NCBI GenBank assembly: GCA_013433145.1
Contig: CM024184.1
Location: 7,192,137-7,256,136, forward strand
Direction: 5' to 3'
Source of the DNA: Ascaris suum
Taxonomy: Eukaryota; Nematoda; Chromadorea; Rhabditida; Ascarididae
DNA: 64,000 bases
The position numbers and the translations under genes were made by a program. The notes under the pieces are model-generated. The model saw only the letters and a list, made by a program, of their open reading frames with translations. It made no database searches and was not told the DNA's origin. Positions 29,173 to 41,900 of the stretch are shown piece by piece. Each line of letters opens with the position of its first letter. The stretch's first letter is position 1.

Positions 29173-29395
29173 GGCCGCTGATTGGAACCTGATGAACCAG
29201 ATTGGGTAGGTCGTATGCGTTTAGTGGCAATCGGCAAAAAATTGGAGCTTCGTTTAGAGGACAAATCAAGTGGTCAGCTGTTTGCAAAGGCCCCCATTGA
29301 TGAGTATCCGGGTATCTGCATTGAACCGGTCATCGACTCATCGCGTTATTTTGTTGTGCGGCTAAAGAACGACAATGGACAAACAGCGTTCATTG
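29173..29395 (+). CDS. NECAP exon: core of the PHear domain, frameshifted
   Basis: TTTTATAG acceptor ends at 29172. Frame A (from 29174) reads AADWNL then runs into TAG. Frame B (from 29191) reads [17 protein letters not shown] and continues through [20 protein letters not shown] to TAFIG. The family reads AADW-x-L-(D/x)-x-PDW-x-GR without a break, so one G appears to be missing between CCTG and ATGAA. Exits with a GTGAGT donor after 29395, phase 1. Confidence 0.9.
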
Positions 29396-30682
29396 GTGAG
29401 TTGTTGAATTCAAAAAAGCATCGTTAATAAAATTCTTGATATTCCATATTGGTCAGAAAGGGTTGTATGAGTACTGAAATTATTTGGCTAAAACTTCCTT
29501 TGATGTCTTTACATTTTGAAATTTGAAATTTTGCTGTTGTTAAATACGTGAAGGTTTGTAAAGACATTGGGAAACATAAAAACAGTCTATTCTTTTGTCT
29601 GAGGTGCATATTTCGACAACTTTATATTATGGTTTGCTCTGTAAACACAATTAAAAGACTTGCAATTAAATATGCGAACTGACCGAAAGATATGTGTAGA
29701 TCATCGTTCGTAGTTAAGAATCGTGTGAATTGCGGGACTGAATTAATAAATGGCTCGTAGGAGTTGAAAGCGTAGATGGCGATCAAGCTTGGCGGTCTTT
29801 CTTACACGTAGAAATGTATCAGTGTTGTCAACACTGAACTACAGCTCTCTGATGTTATGGTGAAATAGCCCAAAAAGCACATAGTGGCATCACTCTTCAA
29901 CAGTAGAAATGGATGAGATATCCTCGCTACTCGCAGCCGGCTTCCGTTGATCTCGAAGGAAAAGGGGGAATAATTTTTGAGCTGAAGAGCCATATTCGAG
30001 TAGTCGAAATGAATGTTTGTGGAAGGCTCTCGTTATATTCTATGAAGCTTTTGTCTCGATATGTTCACCATAACTAACACAACATGGCCTAAAGTCTAGC
30101 GATCGCAATTTTAAACTGTGATGTATGTAAAAATTTTCCGTCATTTGGGCTTGTTATCAGTGTCGGAAGTTTGGCCGGATTCATTCGCTTTTTTCCCAAA
30201 ATTTTCGTTTCATTTTATCCTTCAGAAATTTGCAATTTAACACAGTAGATAAATTTCTTATAGTCACTCGCCGCCTACTGGATAACTTTCGGTCGTTCAG
30301 AATTTCAGTTAGTTTTCAGTTGCTTGGGATATCATTTTAAGTCTTTCGATGAGGGAATCATTGCATCGCAAAAGCCATTTATTTCATTGGCTGTGTGGTT
30401 CATCTCTCCGTGATCGTACTCTTATGGCCCACTTTTCCGTTGATTTGTGAATGGAAAAGCTGTTCTGATCGAGTTTGAGCAAGTAGCGAAGTAGTGACAG
30501 CGATACGTGGAACATCGAAAGGATACCGACGGATGCTAGGGATAGGTGGGTTATGTGTGACTGACGTGATTTTGAACTTAGGTGCGAAAAAATTCGCAAG
30601 TAAGGTGTTGAACGAATGTGCTGTTGTTGTTGGTATTGGGGTTTAGGCAGCGAAAGAGTGACCAATAAAGGCTTTATTGCAG

Positions 30683-30852
30683 GTATGGGATTCGGCGATC
30701 GAGGTGACTCGTTCGACCTCGACGTCGCCCTACAGGACCATTTCAAGTATATCGAAAAGAGCAGCGAGCTCGAAAAGGAGCAAATAAGTGGCAGTCAACC
30801 GAAGCTGGACCTGGGCTTCAAAGAAGGACAGACAATTACTTTGAACATTGGG
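30683..30852 (+). CDS. NECAP exon: second half of the PHear domain
   Basis: Acceptor TTGCAG ends at 30682. Entry phase 1 completes the Gly of FIG. It reads MGFGDRGDSFDLDVALQDHF, then KYIEKSSELEKEQISG, then PKLDLGFKEGQTITLNIG. This matches the family's GFGDRGDAFDFNVALQDHF and PKLDLGFKEGQTI. Exits phase 0 at a GTACGT donor. Confidence 0.92.
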
Positions 30853-31659
30853 GTACGTTCATCCATTAGGATGTTACTTCAGCTGTGAACGTTAGACACG
30901 TGAGGTTTCGAAATGACAGCTTAGATTTTGAAGTAAGGTATAACCTGGGAAGACATCAGCAGGTAACGCGAAAGGAAAATAGGGTCGATTCAAAAAGGGG
31001 GTTACCGTGGCAGTTTTTAATTCCTATTCGTTGTTCGCTTTCTAAATGCATGGAAGTAATATGTCTCAGTTAACGACCTTTTAGATATACCATTTCTACA
31101 ATATTTAGCACTACGTTATGATATCCCAAAAGACGTATATTATCCTAGCTGGCTCAAGTTGGAACTCGCTTTTAAGTTTTCGTGAAGGTGCGATCGAAAT
31201 GGTGAATGGAAGATTAATTTTGCATGTTTGTGATAGTTCGAGGTTGCATGAGCTAAAGGTAGAAGTTTTCATGAAACAGCTGTTCGCCGGTAAAAGTTTC
31301 TGTCACAAGCAAAGAGTCGCGTCTATTTTTTTCCCGTTTGAAACAGGTTATGTGAATATTTTAATGTAGGCATGCTTGCCGATAAGGTTAAGTGTTACAC
31401 CTGATGATACTTCTCTCAAGCTTCTGAATTCTAGAAAATTATTTCAGGTTGTATACTGATAGTATAAGAAAAAAAAGACACCCAAAAAAAACTTATGATA
31501 ATATTTTATCGCTGGATGAGGATCCCGATGGGGGGAATGTAGGAACAAAGACAACCAGCGCATAGAATGACTTCAGTTTCATTTAGTTTTACTAACTGTT
31601 ACTAGTGGTGAAATTGATGAAGTTTGTTTGCAAATTTTGATTTATGTATATATTTGTAG

Positions 31660-31838
31660 AAAAAGCCGACGGGTGCCCCTCGACCGCGTCCAGCAACATC
31701 GGCTTCAACAACAAGCAGCGGTTTTCCTCTTTTGCCACCACCACCTTCGAGCGGTGCGCCCATCTCACAGCGAGTACGTCCGAATACGGCCGCAACCGAT
31801 CATCACGGCAGTTATGCTCCATCCTCCACGTCGTTATT
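31660..31838 (+). CDS. NECAP exon: Pro-rich linker after the PHear domain
   Basis: TTTGTAG acceptor ends at 31659. Phase 0 entry gives NIG|KKPTGAPRPRPATS across the junction, then a Ser/Pro-rich stretch with LLPPPPSSGAP as in the linker of known NECAPs. Exits phase 2 at a GTGAGT donor after 31838. The next exon should enter in phase 2 and end the protein. Candidates are weak (see 36561 and 37488). Confidence 0.85.
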
Positions 31839-34811
31839 GTGAGTATTTGAAACTACTGTTTTCTTTCATCAGAGGGAATGAATATTCAGATTGATGAGGT
31901 GAGACCGGTATGGATAGCTAAGTAGATGCAAAGTCAAGCTTGGATGGTTCGGAAAATGAGGGAGAGGAGGAAGAATGGACCTGACTGAGCACCTAAAACA
32001 TCCCAGTCAAATAATGCAGTAGCACCTATCGTTTGGTAAAGTATGTGAAGGACACTGTCACGTTAATTTCTTATCTCGTTATTACTACCGCAATTCGAGG
32101 TGACTATATTTTCGTGCTAGGTTATTCGTAGTGCAGTGTTTGCTGTTGATGGTACTAGTTTCGTCAGCTTTTAAGTTAAATCATTGTATTTTGGCTATGA
32201 GTATTTTACGAGCGGATTATGGGATTCCGTTTCTTGCTTTTAGGCGGCACACAGGTACTCCATCTTCTTTCTTAACCGTCCATTGCACATAGTAGGCGGT
32301 GACGGAAGGGTAGATGCGTAGGTCTGGTAGTATTCGCTCCCTCTTTTCTATGCGCAAAGACAAGGAAAGAAAGAAGCAGCAGGGAAGAAATTGGAAAACT
32401 GATAGTATTCGTCCCGAAGCGGCAGCATGAGAGCACCACTTCCCTGTTAAGAAATGAGTATGAATTTAGAAGAAAATATCAGTGAAACACTGTGATTTGG
32501 ACCTCAAAGATCCCACTTAAGCAAGTGACGCAATTATCAAAATAAAATCGGTGCGCTCAGCATCGGTGCTAAAATTCGCGCTTGCTGTGCAGGCCTTTGC
32601 CGTAATAATTGCACTAATATTGTGAGAAGTCACGCTTGATAATATTCAACTGGCTTCACATTTTTAGCAACAGAAATCGCTAAATGCAGTCATATTTGAA
32701 AATCTTATCGAATTTAAGGAAAGTCCTAGATGAGAGAATTCGTCGAAGTTGTTTATTTATTTTCTCGAGGAAGCAATATAATTTTCTATGCCCACCACAA
32801 GCATCGTTAGGTTTGTTTGATGCGGCTTGCGTTGAAGTGCTTCGATATGCTTTTGTTTTTGTTCGCGTTACCTTTGGCTTTTACTTCAGCTGGCGACTTT
32901 CTTGTCGACAGGTAATAACAAATCAGATCCAAGCTAAAGTTGTTGATGTTGGAAATCGCGCAAAAAGTTTCCAAAGAGAAAAGTGAGGGTGGGAAGAGAG
33001 AGGGAAGAAGTGGCCATATGGGCAATCTTGAATTTCGGTCTTTCACGATTGAACGCTGAGGCATCTTATACATTTTTCGTATGACTGTACTGAAGTTATC
33101 ATTCATCTGATAAGGTCTTTGATAACGAAGAGGTTCCTGATAACGCATAGGGAGGGCCCTGGTAATGTGTACTTAATGACTTCATATTTAACTTTTATTT
33201 TTTCTGTTGTTCCTTTCAGAGACCTGTAGGCGAATATTGAAGTCGTATTGCGTGATGTGGAACGTACAACACTCGGGGCAATCGTATCTGCTCTTATATG
33301 AAAATTAATTTGTGAATATATCAAATACGGTTTCAAGTACTAAATTAATTGCAATTTCTGGTTTAACTATAATTCATTATTCAATCTGTCGAACTTGCTC
33401 TATTTTTTACATTTGTTTGATTGTGCCAAAAAAAGCTAAGTTTTTCAACTTTTTTCCCATTCATCTTTGTGAGTCGTTGATTCGGTCACCAATTATTTTG
33501 GGTTAGGATGGGAAGTGAAAATTTTGTTTTACTCGGTGCAGTATATTCGAACATATTATTGCGGTTAAGACCGTTTGATTGGTCGAGCAGTGGGAATTAT
33601 CGAAGAATTTCATCGGCATTGGACGATCTAGAAATTGAAAGTTTCATTTTTATCAACGTTTTTTGTGTCTTGGAGCGGTGGTTTGTAAGCTGTGGGTTAG
33701 TATATCTTAATAAAATTCAATATATGCGTTTTTTTTTTGGTTTGGCTAAATATGTTGTGTTCTTTATCTTTCTTCTCCATATGTATTAAGTGTAATGACC
33801 ATCGACTTTCTTGATGAGTGCTGTGTTTGAAACTGCGTAATCCAGTTGTTTATTTATTTATTCGACTTTCTGTTTTTTATTACTTTTGATTATGTGAATG
33901 GGGTTGCTTGTGGTGGCGCTTCAAGTTGCTGTGAGCAGCCATGACATACATAGTCCACCTGTTGGCAACGATCAGGGTATTTGCTTTTCCGTTGTTCAGG
34001 TGACGAGACTGGTGGAGAAAGGAAGGATAGCGGGTTAGTTTACACTGCTGATTTTTCTTTGGTGAGGAAAATAAGGAAGACAGTGACGAAGCACAGATCT
34101 TGGATGATGACTCATTTCATTATATCGTTTCGATGAACGATTAAGTTAATTGATAAGTTAATGGGTTTCCTGTGTAGGAACTTATGCAGTGAAAGTTTTG
34201 GGTTTTCTGATTTTGTTCTGAAACCGAATAACTGGTTCAGATACGAAACACTATGAAATAGGAAGTGACCATTTTGGAGGATAGGAAAATATGAATGTGT
34301 TTTTCGGTAAATGACCTCTTTGGGTAATAAACAGTGAGTGTGGGTTACATTATAGAGCATAAGCTTTCTGAGGCAGGCATTGGGCCGAATTCGCGAAAAG
34401 CGCTTTCGACTGTGATTAATAACCGGGCATCACGCTGAATTATTGACCGCCTAATAAATTCTTTAGTATCAAAGAGGACTGCAGTTTTCGAAATAACTTG
34501 AGGATTCCATGCTTTTATACATCGCTCATGGTCAGTAATGATAAGATGTTTCCGCAATGATTGTGCTGCCTATGTGGGGTGAAGTACTCAAAGAACGATG
34601 GTCCGTTTGATATGAACTAAAAATGAACGTTTATTTTGTTTGGCGGAATGCCGGACGTTGGTAGAGAATATTCAATTTATAGAAATTTATGAGATTATAT
34701 GTTGTATTTGCAATATTTTGTTCGGTCTAGTCAGGCGGGGACTTAGAGAAGAGGGATTGCACAGTTAGATGGAATGATTTCTAAATGAAACCAACGCTTG
34801 ACTTTCTGCAG

Positions 34812-34954
34812 CAAAAAGCGACGGTCGAATGCAGCAAGTGAGCAGCAGTGATGTTGGGCATACAGTCAGAGAAGAAGAGAGTAGTGGAAAAATGAAAGAT
34901 AAGATAAAGGAAATAGGAGAAGCGATTATATCCGTTGCAAATTTCCTGTGCTAA
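34812..34954 (+). CDS. Possible terminal exon, unrecognised
   Basis: After TTCTGCAG (AG at 34810-34811) the frame reads 46 codons to TAA. It contains SDGRMQQVSSSDVGH, then EEESSGKMKDKIKEIGEAI. Entry phase 1. Composition is charged and helix-like. It does not match the phase-2 exit of the last NECAP exon, so its gene is unknown. Confidence 0.25.
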
Positions 34955-35341
34955 TTTTCTTAGAGAAGTTGGTCATTAGATATGCTTCGTCACTGATTTT
35001 TATTTATTAATGCAATGTTTAATTGTGTTGTGAATTTTCAAATTATCGTTTATATAAGATAAGAAATTTTCAGTGGATGTTTGATGTTATTTGATGACTT
35101 CGTAGTCGTTGAATAAAATGGCCAAAAATAATTTTTAAGAGGAGATGTTGACAAATGATTTCGTCTTGAGAACGTTTTATCGTTTCAATTGATACTTTCA
35201 TTGTTTGGTCGATGTTTATTAGTAATTTCAGTGATATGGTGATAGGTAGATCATCGATATGAAGCATCACTAATCTACTGATCGTGATTCATGTTATCTC
35301 CCCGTGTGGAGGATGGCAGTGCGGATTGTTGTGCTTGTTAG

Positions 35342-35419
35342 ACGAGCTATCAAACAGCTAGACGAAATGGTCACAACATTCAGCACTATTCAGAGCATTG
35401 ATACTCTCGGGAAGCGTAT
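35342..35419 (+). CDS. Possible exon, unrecognised
   Basis: Follows TTGTTAG (AG at 35340-35341). It reads RAIKQLDEMVTTFSTIQSID then TLGK, an amphipathic helix-like segment, up to a possible GTATTT donor. Entry phase 2. No family recognised. Confidence 0.2.
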
Positions 35420-36560
35420 TTCATTAAGGATAGAAAACACCTCTTTTTTTAATTTCTTGCTTATTGCAGTCGATAAATTTTTATGTTTTTAAATTATTTA
35501 TTTTTTAATTCTTATTTATATGAGGGAGCATTGAAGGTAGGAAAAAATTGATGCGTTGAGTTATACAAGAGTCCGTTTTGCGCCGGTCACATAAATCGGA
35601 GATGGATGTGCTTTGCAATGCGCGTTTATTGATTATTCGGAGTGAATTGTCGATGTTTCTTTATATGTTGTTTTGCAATTTTGCATCCACTAAGAATTGC
35701 TGCAACGATTTCTATGTATGTATGATTATATGCATATGTTTGTATCTATCTTAGGTATTGTTTCGCTTCAGATTAAGACTAACATATTTAGCTAGCGCAG
35801 TGTACACTGTAGGGTTGCCGACAGCGTCTTATGCGAGACAATCGGCTTCAAAAGATATTTGAATATTTGAAGTGCCTATCTCCGAAAGGTGTTTTCAACA
35901 TTTCGAATGCATACATTTTATGCAGTATGATTTTACATTACAGCGTTATACAATTTGCGTGCATTTTACTCCATTATGCTCAGAGAGAGAGAGACAAATC
36001 TTTATTTGAATGTTCATAGGAGTTGGCGGATCACTTAAAATACGGAACCCTTCACACTCTGCGCTATGGGGATGCTGCAGTAGTACTTAGCATAATAATA
36101 TCCACATGCAGTACTAGGCACTCAAACATGTTAGCAGTGCCCTCAACGCATGGTTTCTGGGCATTTTTTCACTGTTCACGATTTCTGGAGAATTTTTGAA
36201 TCCGGCAAAGAATAATTTCGGCATTCGGATAGCATTTCAAATAGACTAAGCCATAAATTGTGAGAATCGCTTGAGATTTTGCAAGGTGCCGCTTAGAAAC
36301 TAAACTTGAAACGCGTTCATTTTCGTGCGTTTTGACGGATTCGTTTTGCAACAGCGTACCGTGATATCTTCACAGGTTTGTTGTTATGTTTGCTACTCGA
36401 TCAAGCGCATGTTCACAGGTATGGGAACCACGCAATGTGCATTGGCTAATGGAATTTAATGGTTGTAATATATGATTAAAATGCCATCTTGCGCGATTTT
36501 AATTCGTCAACAAGTTGGTAGAAGACGTTTAAAGATGCTAAAAAGCTGCGTATATTTTAG

Positions 36561-36639
36561 AGCGGTTGGGTCGAATAGTAACGAGTCGTCTGTAGAAGAT
36601 GTGCAGCGGCGATCGGATCACTTCAAATATCAGCGCACT
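36561..36639 (+). CDS. Possible exon, unrecognised
   Basis: Follows TATTTTAG. It reads AVGSNSNESSVEDVQRRSDH then FKYQRT, with a GTTTTA donor. Entry phase 2 would fit after the last NECAP exon, but the sequence has no NECAP signature. Confidence 0.2.
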
Positions 36640-37487
36640 GTTTTAAATTTTTATTTTTTGTTGGTGACTTCCGAAACATTGTTTGCCTAAACGGATTGCA
36701 AACACGTATGTCATGACAGTTACTCCTCCTTCATGTCTATCTGTGTATGTCTACGGCTGTCAGCAGAGCATCCTCGTATTTAGTAAGCGTTTGCCAGATT
36801 GTTCGCTGAATCGAAACTCCAACCACAACTGCAAATAAGGTTAGATGTCAGCCATTCGTTATCAGCTGTGCCAGGAGTATCATTTGCGGTATGTATTTGC
36901 AGTCATCGCATTACGCGCCCGCAGTTGCTTTCGAGAGCTGATGGCAGGAGTAAATGATTGGAGAGGATGCCAAATGAGAAGGCACGGAATGCGTTTTTTG
37001 CATTCCATTCATTCACTTAGATAAAATTGCTTAGTCGATAATAAAACACAGAATAGCGCATTCGTAGTTTAAGCTATCCAACTGCTAGCACTGGTCATCT
37101 ATAAGGATTCGTCGCAACGCCGTCTCCTATAGCATGTATTCCGATATAGATGAAGTGAATGCATATTTCAAAACACACTTTAGTGCCATAACTGATGACA
37201 GTTCGTGTTGGTGTTGATGAGTGTTTGAAAAGGACGACAAGAAGTCGTCCAATAGCGCCGGCTATATTCACCAAGCTTATTATTTCTTGCTTAGGCGGGT
37301 GCTATGCTCGTCTGTCTGGCAAGTGAACAGACACATTCGTACATTGGAACAGGATATGATCTTATTGTGCTTGTGTAAAAGCTGCTTCGCAAAAGGGCTT
37401 AAAAAAGAATAATTATTAAGGTAGGGGCTTTCTTAACATATCTCATTTTGATGGTTGCCTACAAATACTGATGGTTTTAATTTGTAG

Positions 37488-37536
37488 AGGGGAGGCTGGA
37501 GAGATGGTCGTTGAAGAATTCGTAATTGATGATGAG
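37488..37536 (+). CDS. Possible short acidic exon
   Basis: Between TTTGTAG and a good GTGTAAG donor. It reads GEAGEMVVEEFVIDDE. Entry phase 2 fits the last NECAP exon and exit is phase 0. If unspliced it would end one codon later at TAA. Assignment to the NECAP gene is a guess. Confidence 0.25.
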
Positions 37537-38855
37537 GTGTAAGGCTAGCTTACTATTTTATGCAGTTGTAGATTCATTTTCGAATGAACTTTTGCGAATT
37601 TTGGTTAGCACAAAATTCAAGGTGATTGCCTTCAGGGTGCTTGTTGTGTAGTTTGTAGGTATTCGAGTCGGGCGGTTGTCTGTTTCCTCACCTCTAACCA
37701 AGTACTAGCCCAAGCAGCTCGTCCCTATTGTTTTGCGTTCTTTGCAGGTATAATTTTCATATGTACTAGGAATTTGCGCGGTATGTAATTAGGAATTTTG
37801 TATGCCTAAGACACGTAATCTAAAATGATCAATAAATTTCATGACGATAGCGTCAATGCTTGCGAAGTAAGAAGTATCAGGCAGGGAGACAGATATAGGT
37901 TACATGTGCAAGGGGACGACATCATCACAGTGGGCTTGTGCTAAAACAGATTCAGGATCGTTTTTGAACAGAAGTCGAAATGCAGATGGGGATTTGATGT
38001 CAAAACGTTTACTCTCTGTTATGTGGATCTTAAAAGGAAGACTTCACAGTGCTAAATGTGGAAGCAATAATGACAGCACTCGGTGACTTTTCATTGTTTG
38101 ACCGTTGGAGCATGTCTGACGTGCGTAGAATGAAGCATTAAAAACAGATCCAGGCAAATCTTTCGGGCAGATAAAACAGGCATATCCAGGTCTTTAAATA
38201 CCTATAATTCCTTTCGAAGTCGATCGACCGCATTGGAAGTGGGATGTGGCCGCATGGTGTAAATAATAGCCACAAAATCTTGCAACTCTTGCTCTAGCGG
38301 CCTTGCAACTGCAAGTTAGCAAAAACGCAAAACGACGCAATAAATTAAGAACAATTGCACTCACGCAAAAAAATAATGCACAGTGAGATCAGAAGTCTGT
38401 AGAAATGGGCTTCGTTGTCATTCGAGGGGATGTATGAAACTCGCCGGTCTCATTTCACATTTGGCGGTTGAGGCGGGAGGTTGAAGGTTTCAGAGTTTTC
38501 TAGCGTGCTCTAAGTTCATATGTGGAGATCGAGATTCCTCGATCAGCACGCCTACCTAATACTGTGTCGATGCTGATTTTCGTAAAAAAATGCCTCATAA
38601 GGAGACATTAGCCATGTATATTTGTGAATGTTGTATGTATCTTGTCTCAGCGTGAGTTGCTTCTATTTTCATCGCTACAGCTTTCCTTGTTTAAACGTTG
38701 GCTTGTTTAATTTCAGTAAACCTTGTCATTATTCATGCTCGTTGATCGTTGACATGTCTGTTGGTGATAATAACTTCTGAACGAAATTAATTTGCATAAA
38801 GCAAACGCAATGATCGATGGTTATTTTCTGCTATTATATTGCAGGACGGATCGGA

Positions 38856-38919
38856 ATGGTGGGAGCATCAGTAACTGCAGTTGCCAGGTTGAAGAAGGAT
38901 TACTCAAAAGCTGTTAAAG
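38856..38919 (+). CDS. E2 exon 1 with start codon
   Basis: Reads [20 protein letters not shown] then Lys. RLK-(Q/K)-DY is the first conserved UBE2J2 motif. A TATATTGCAG acceptor ends at 38844, 11 bases before the ATG, so the mRNA may be trans-spliced here. The only donor is GTGGGT after 38919, which leaves an extra G (phase 1), whereas exon 2 needs phase 0 to give KDPVPY. Confidence 0.75.
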
Positions 38920-41900
38920 GTGGGTTCATGTGTGTATTTAATGAAACAATGGTTTACAAAACAACGACAGTTTCAATATTATAAATGCGTCATCCTCACC
39001 AGAGGGTATTATGTTACTGAAACTTTTGAAGACATGCGTTTGGATTGCGGCCTCATCTCATCCATTTAAACGATTTCATGATAACTTAGAGTGAGCAGCT
39101 GTCCGTAGAGGTAGAGGTTGGTCCAAGTATAGTGCGGGAACATTTCGAACGAAAGCTTGCTACGAGGCATCTTTAGGATTGGATCAGTAAACGTTGGCAG
39201 GGCGTTCCTACTCCCACCGATAGTGGATCGGGGTTTTTTGATGTTGATCGATATGTATGTGTATGTGAACACATGAAAGGATGACAGCAAATGCAAGATG
39301 TGGAATACTAGACGGTGCCTGTCAACGAATGTGATTTGAACAATGCTGCTCTCTTCTTCAAGCGACGTATAAGACAAGAGACACGCTGTTGCGCTCTTAT
39401 AGACTGGTATAGGGTGATACTAATTTGCTTCTTCCATTTTCTGCCATCTGATCGTATATATACGTCAATCAGCACACCTCTCACCTGCTGCAATCATCAC
39501 TAGGTAGTGGGAAAGTCACTTCACGGGGAGTAAATATTCAACGGCGTTCTTCGTTATTCTTCCCTACATTCATGCAGGACATTCTTTGATGGGTACAATA
39601 CCCTAAGAGGTGCAAAAAGCGCATGTTCGTCTTGTTTGGGCTTCCACATATGAGTGTTTTTGGGCTTGCTGTTGCGTAAGCGGTGTGAGGAATTGAACGC
39701 TTTGACAGCGGAGTTCTGGCCATTCGCAAGAGTGAAGTTTCTGCTAGCGCTTTATTATCGCCTTTCGTCGTGAGCTTTTCGTTGCTCAGCAAATCGGAGA
39801 ATTTTTTTAGAATGCGAGGATCGGCGAGTCGGCTAAATGAGTCTTATATGTGCACTTTATACCAAATATTTTTTGCAGGACCCGGTTCCGTACGTACTGG
39901 CCGCACTCCTCCACTCCAACATCCTTGAGTGGCACTACTTTATTCGTGGAGCTCCTTCAACTCCCTATGAAGGCTAAGTTTATTCTTTGTTTGCTTTACA
40001 CATCTTGGCAATGATCCATGAATTCCTTCTCTTCACGGAAATCGTACCTGACTACACTCGTTAAAAACCGCTTTCGATCGTGAACCGTTACTGCCACTGC
40101 ATCCAATTCGACATTTGTGCCGTTCCGTTTGCGTTGCGAATTGCTGTTTGACGCAGTCTACGAACCACCATTTACCATTCTACTGGTATCGTATCGTTTT
40201 CATCTCCCTATTGACTCCTAAATCGTGTAATTTCAGCACCGCATCTGTCAGATCGTTATATTGAACCAGTTTTCAGTTGCCCTATTTTGATTTCGAATAC
40301 ATCATTTAATTTGTTGCTCTTTCTTGATGCGTGTGGATGGCATTTTCATATAAGCTATTATATGCTTTCGTTGTGACTCAAACATGGGCACTGTTGTTAT
40401 TGCTATTGCATGGCCGATGTTCGTTTAGTAGTACCAAGGTTAAAGGTTTGGGGATTCTGAGGTGATAATGCTAAAGCTCTAACTGTTTGAATTATAGGCG
40501 GTGTATACCACGGAAAACTCGTATTTCCGCCTGATTTCCCCTTCAAGCCACTAGCAATTTATATGCTGACACCGTCAGGCCGATTCCAGACCAACACACG
40601 CCTTTCCTTATTGATCTCCGATTTTCATCCCGATATGTGGAATCCGGCATGGACGGTTCGTTATTTTCATGTAAATCAGCTTTTACTATGGTTTTGTGGA
40701 AAGCAGATTGTTTTTGCATGGCACAAAGTAACTTGTAAGTGCACGCAGTGGAGCTTATTTTATGCTTTTCATTGATTTTTGCGAGCAGTTATACTGATGG
40801 AGCCGTCTTTAAATTCAGCTATTTCTTGTACCCTCATTTTTTCCGTACTTCGCGCAATTCTTTATCCATGAAAGAGATTTCGAAGAAGTGATATAAAACT
40901 TCAAGGAGTATTCTTTTATTGTGCAGTCATACCACATGGGATCGTTTCCACTGTTTGCAGAGGTAGTTTGAGGCCGCAAGTGCTGCCCTAACTGTGTTTT
41001 GGGGGGGGGGGGTGGGTGGGGAAGGGAGAGGGCAGGGAAAGGAGGCAGGAAAGTTTAAATCTTTCAACCTCTAAACTCCTCTCTTCCTTCGACGCTTTCG
41101 CTTATTGTGAAGATGAAGGCGGGGAAACGTGGAGAAGCATCAATACATTTAAACTTGGGATGTAAATGTAGAGGCATGCGTGGCAACGATTTTCAATCCA
41201 AATGAAAGAGTGCACGATAAGGAAGTGGCCTTTTTCAGTACTCATTTCCTTCTGTTATATATCATTTGTGTGATGTGACCAGTGCGAGCAGCCGCGCATT
41301 TACGATTTCGGCATGGAGATGGAAATGTGATGGCTGCTGTCTGCTTCGTATTTGCGTAGCGTTCTGTTTTTGTGCTGAGAGGCAGTCATGCAATCATGAT
41401 ATACGCTTTTTTCGTCACAAAAGTGCAACACCTTGCAGTATTGGCGTTGGCTTGCGATTACGGGAACGTCTTTAGGTGCTTGTTCATTTCCTAATTAGTT
41501 TGTTTTATATTTATGCGTGTGGTCTACTCCGTTTTTGTAACTCTTATGCTTTTTAGGTCTCTACGATAATAACGGGTCTTCTATCATTTATGAATGAGAC
41601 GACACCCACGTTGGGTAATCTTACGTCAACTGATTCGGAAAAACGCGCATTGGCGAAAAAGTCGCGAGAATTCAATCTCAACGTTTGCCCGTTTGTACTT
41701 CTGCACTAATACTCGCGACCGGAACTTTTATCCAGACATGGTGCCAGTCAGTGCTTTCTGTTACTCAGAAATTATCTTGTTCACGTGTTTATAAACTACT
41801 AATATCTCTAATTGTTTTACCCCGTTTTGTGCATAGTTTCTATATTTGCAGTTACATAAGGCGAGAACACATGCACTTTCAATTTCCACCTCTTAAAGTT

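Larger units (their letters stand above)
29173..31838 (+). pseudogene. NECAP-family gene (adaptin-ear-binding coat-associated protein), partial, with a 1-bp frameshift
   Basis: Three exons, 29173-29395, 30683-30852 and 31660-31838, encode the PHear (PH-like) domain of NECAP in order, followed by the start of the Pro-rich tail. Known NECAPs are small accessory proteins of clathrin-mediated endocytosis that bind the AP-2 adaptor through this domain and act at the plasma membrane. Conserved matches include [53 protein letters not shown] and LDLGFKEGQTI. Internal phases agree (1/1, then 0/0). The first exon is broken between AADWNL and DEPDWVG by one missing base at 29191. No N-terminal exon or C-terminal WGDF-type end was found. 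It may be a true pseudogene or an assembly error in a live gene. Confidence 0.85.
31839..38830. other. Region between the NECAP and E2 genes, with only weak exon candidates
   Basis: About 7 kb. It should contain the end of the NECAP gene and possibly the start of the E2 gene. No WGDF or WVQF-like NECAP C-terminus was identified. The few splice-bounded, protein-like segments are listed separately at low confidence. The rest is AT-rich with no repeat or gene I can support. Confidence 0.4.
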
